From: Maribacter ulvicola
Lineage (GTDB): Bacteria > Bacteroidota > Bacteroidia > Flavobacteriales > Flavobacteriaceae
Length of the DNA stretch: 64,000 nucleotides
Direction: 5' to 3'
Assembly (NCBI RefSeq): GCF_900155985.1
Contig: NZ_FTMA01000007.1
Location: 1-64,000 of the forward strand
Position 1 is the stretch's first letter, and each line of letters starts with the position of its first letter. A model generated the notes under the pieces. The model saw only the letters and a program-made list of their open reading frames with translations. It was not told where the DNA came from and ran no database searches. This document shows positions 62,677 to 64,000 of the stretch, one piece after another. The position numbers were made by a program, and so were the translations under genes.

Positions 62677-64000
62677 CTAGTCTACTTTTAATTTTTTCTC
62701 TCTATTGGCAATTTCCCAAGCTGTGTGAAAAACTAATCTACTTCTATTTTCTAATAGGTCATAGTTAATCTTGTCTGGGGTGTCACCTGGTTTGTGGTAG
62801 TCTGCATGGGTACCGTTAAAGTAAAATATAATAGGAATATTGTTTTTGGCAAAGTTATAATGATCGCTTCTATAGTAAAAGCGGTTAGGATCATTCTCAT
62901 CGTTATAAGTATAATCTAACTCTATATTCATAAACTTCTTGTTCACTTCTTCAGATAGTTCATGAAGTTCTAAACTTAGCTTATCGGAACCTATTAAATA
63001 GATGTAGTTACGGTCACCTTCACGTTCCGGATCTATTCTACCGATCATATCAATATTTAAATTGGCAACAGTATTTGCTAACGGAACAATTGGGTCTACA
63101 TCTGTATAATATTTTGAACCTAATAATCCTTTTTCTTCGCCTGTTACATGTAAGAAAAGAATTGATCTTTTTGGACCTACACCTGCATCGGCTGCTTTCT
63201 TGAATGCCTCGGCAATTTCTAAAAGGGCAACTGTACCGGAACCATCATCATCAGCGCCATTATTAATTTCTCCATCACCGGTAATACCAATATGATCTAG
63301 GTGCGATGAAAGAACTATATATTCATTTGGTTTTTCTGATCCTTCGATCAGTGCCGCAACATTTTCAGATTCAATTTTTTCATTAGAGCTTTCAAAACTT
63401 AACTCTAGGTTTTTAGATAATACTTTAGTTTCATTATCGGCCTCTATAGTAGGCAATAGGTTTGTCGCTAATGTATGATCTATGAACAAGCTGTAAAATT
63501 CTGGTGCGTTTTTGTCAACCACTTCCATTCTACCACTATGATTTTGTTTCATAGATTCAAATCTGCGCTTAAACCTGCTAAAATTATCAGCATCATAAAA
63601 TAAGACACCAATAGCACCTTTATCAACAGCAATTTGTATTCTCTTGGTTAGTGATTCTGACATATTACTCCAAATTGAAGCCTCCGTGGTTCCAGAAATA
63701 GTATATTTCCCATCAGAATTCTTTGGTTCGCCAGATTTTAATAATACAATTTTTCCATTAACGTCTATATCTTTGTAACTAGAATAAGTGGTGTCTTCTA
63801 TACCGTAACCCACATATACTACCTTATCTACAGTGGTATTTGCTGCGGTAAAGGTTAAAACATGCTCGCCAATAGGAAAATCGGTGCCGTTTAAACTTAA
63901 TTTTCCCACAGGAAGTTTACTAATTTCCAAAGGTACTTCTTGAAAATAATTACCATCTTTCTTTGCGGCAGGAATACCTAATTTTTCGTATTCTTCTTTT
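62677..64000 (-). CDS. M28-family zinc aminopeptidase (partial, runs off the window)
   Basis: The open frame continues past the right edge; the TTG at 63930 is internal, as coding sequence (KEEYEKLGIPAAKK) goes on to base 64000. It has a protease-associated (PA) domain (YVGYGI.. to about residue 190 of the visible part) and an M28 zinc peptidase domain with SSHLDHIG, NNGADDDGSG, TGEEKGLLGS and YYRSDHYNF as metal ligands. It would be secreted and cut peptides, as in other M28 enzymes. Confidence 0.9.
   Translation of the reverse strand, partial: KEEYEKLGIPAAKKDGNYFQEVPLEISKLPVGKLSLNGTDFPIGEHVLTFTAANTTVDKVVYVGYGIEDTTYSSYKDIDVNGKIVLLKSGEPKNSDGKYTISGTTEASIWSNMSESLTKRIQIAVDKGAIGVLFYDADNFSRFKRRFESMKQNHSGRMEVVDKNAPEFYSLFIDHTLATNLLPTIEADNETKVLSKNLELSFESSNEKIESENVAALIEGSEKPNEYIVLSSHLDHIGITGDGEINNGADDDGSGTVALLEIAEAFKKAADAGVGPKRSILFLHVTGEEKGLLGSKYYTDVDPIVPLANTVANLNIDMIGRIDPEREGDRNYIYLIGSDKLSLELHELSEEVNKKFMNIELDYTYNDENDPNRFYYRSDHYNFAKNNIPIIFYFNGTHADYHKPGDTPDKINYDLLENRSRLVFHTAWEIANREKKLKVD

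Noticed and set aside
1..64000. CRISPR array or rRNA operon
   Set aside because: No regularly spaced identical repeats and no rRNA-like sequence were seen.

Overview
The window looks like a chromosomal segment of a marine or soil Flavobacteriaceae (Bacteroidota). Supporting signs are type IX secretion/gliding proteins (a CHU_C-type surface protein with a PorP/SprF partner), a bacillithiol gene (bshB1), DUF4290 and DUF2911 proteins, Bacteroidota-type promoters (TAnnTTTG -7 boxes before murA-region, HU, ccsBA and tRNA-His genes) and a low GC content. I cannot name the genus.

Layout. 1-7.3 kb: a membrane fatty-acid/sterol hydroxylase, a membrane-anchored AraC regulator, then a 928-aa secreted adhesin and its PorP/SprF partner; the adhesin 3' end and the PorP gene are visibly richer in GC than what precedes them. 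7.3-11.3 kb: accessory, partly decayed DNA with a chimeric type I restriction remnant, a GIY-YIG protein, an RNase HI with a zinc ribbon, a frameshifted remnant of an exonuclease/helicase protein, and a scattered 14-bp palindrome (TACGGAATCCCGTA type). 11.5-23.7 kb: a tightly coupled plus-strand operon of eleven intended genes. 23.8-25.2 kb: a small lipoprotein gene, an unknown membrane protein and tRNA-Met. 25.3-64 kb: ordinary core genome: yqgE, HU, fmt, recQ, murA, a photolyase operon, a galactose operon (galK, SSS transporter, LmbE-like hydrolase), maf/kdsC-like genes, ccsBA, peptidases, cystathionine synthase/lyase with bshB1, two TPR histidine kinases, tRNA-His and a truncated M28 peptidase.

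The most interesting part is the 11.5-23.7 kb operon. It encodes a membrane-anchored von Willebrand A-like lipoprotein, a three-helix membrane protein, a tubulin/FtsZ-fold GTPase-like protein, an actin/Hsp70-fold ATPase (joined to a large unknown N-terminal region), two further membrane proteins, a MotA/ExbB/ZorA-like protein with a long coiled tail, a MotB/ZorB-like protein with the proton-binding aspartate, and three exported enzymes: an aspartic protease, a staphylococcal-type nuclease lipoprotein and a DNase I-like enzyme. The combination suggests an envelope-spanning, ion-driven machine that uses both cytoskeletal folds and delivers or controls nucleases. A Zorya-like defence role is possible but is my inference; none of the Zorya effectors is present.

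Within that operon an exact 70-bp tandem duplication (16303-16442) shifts the frame and splits what should be one 1116-aa gene into two ORFs. Removing one copy restores a single open frame. This is either a recent inactivation, a phase-variable switch, or an assembly error, and it matters for whether the system is active.
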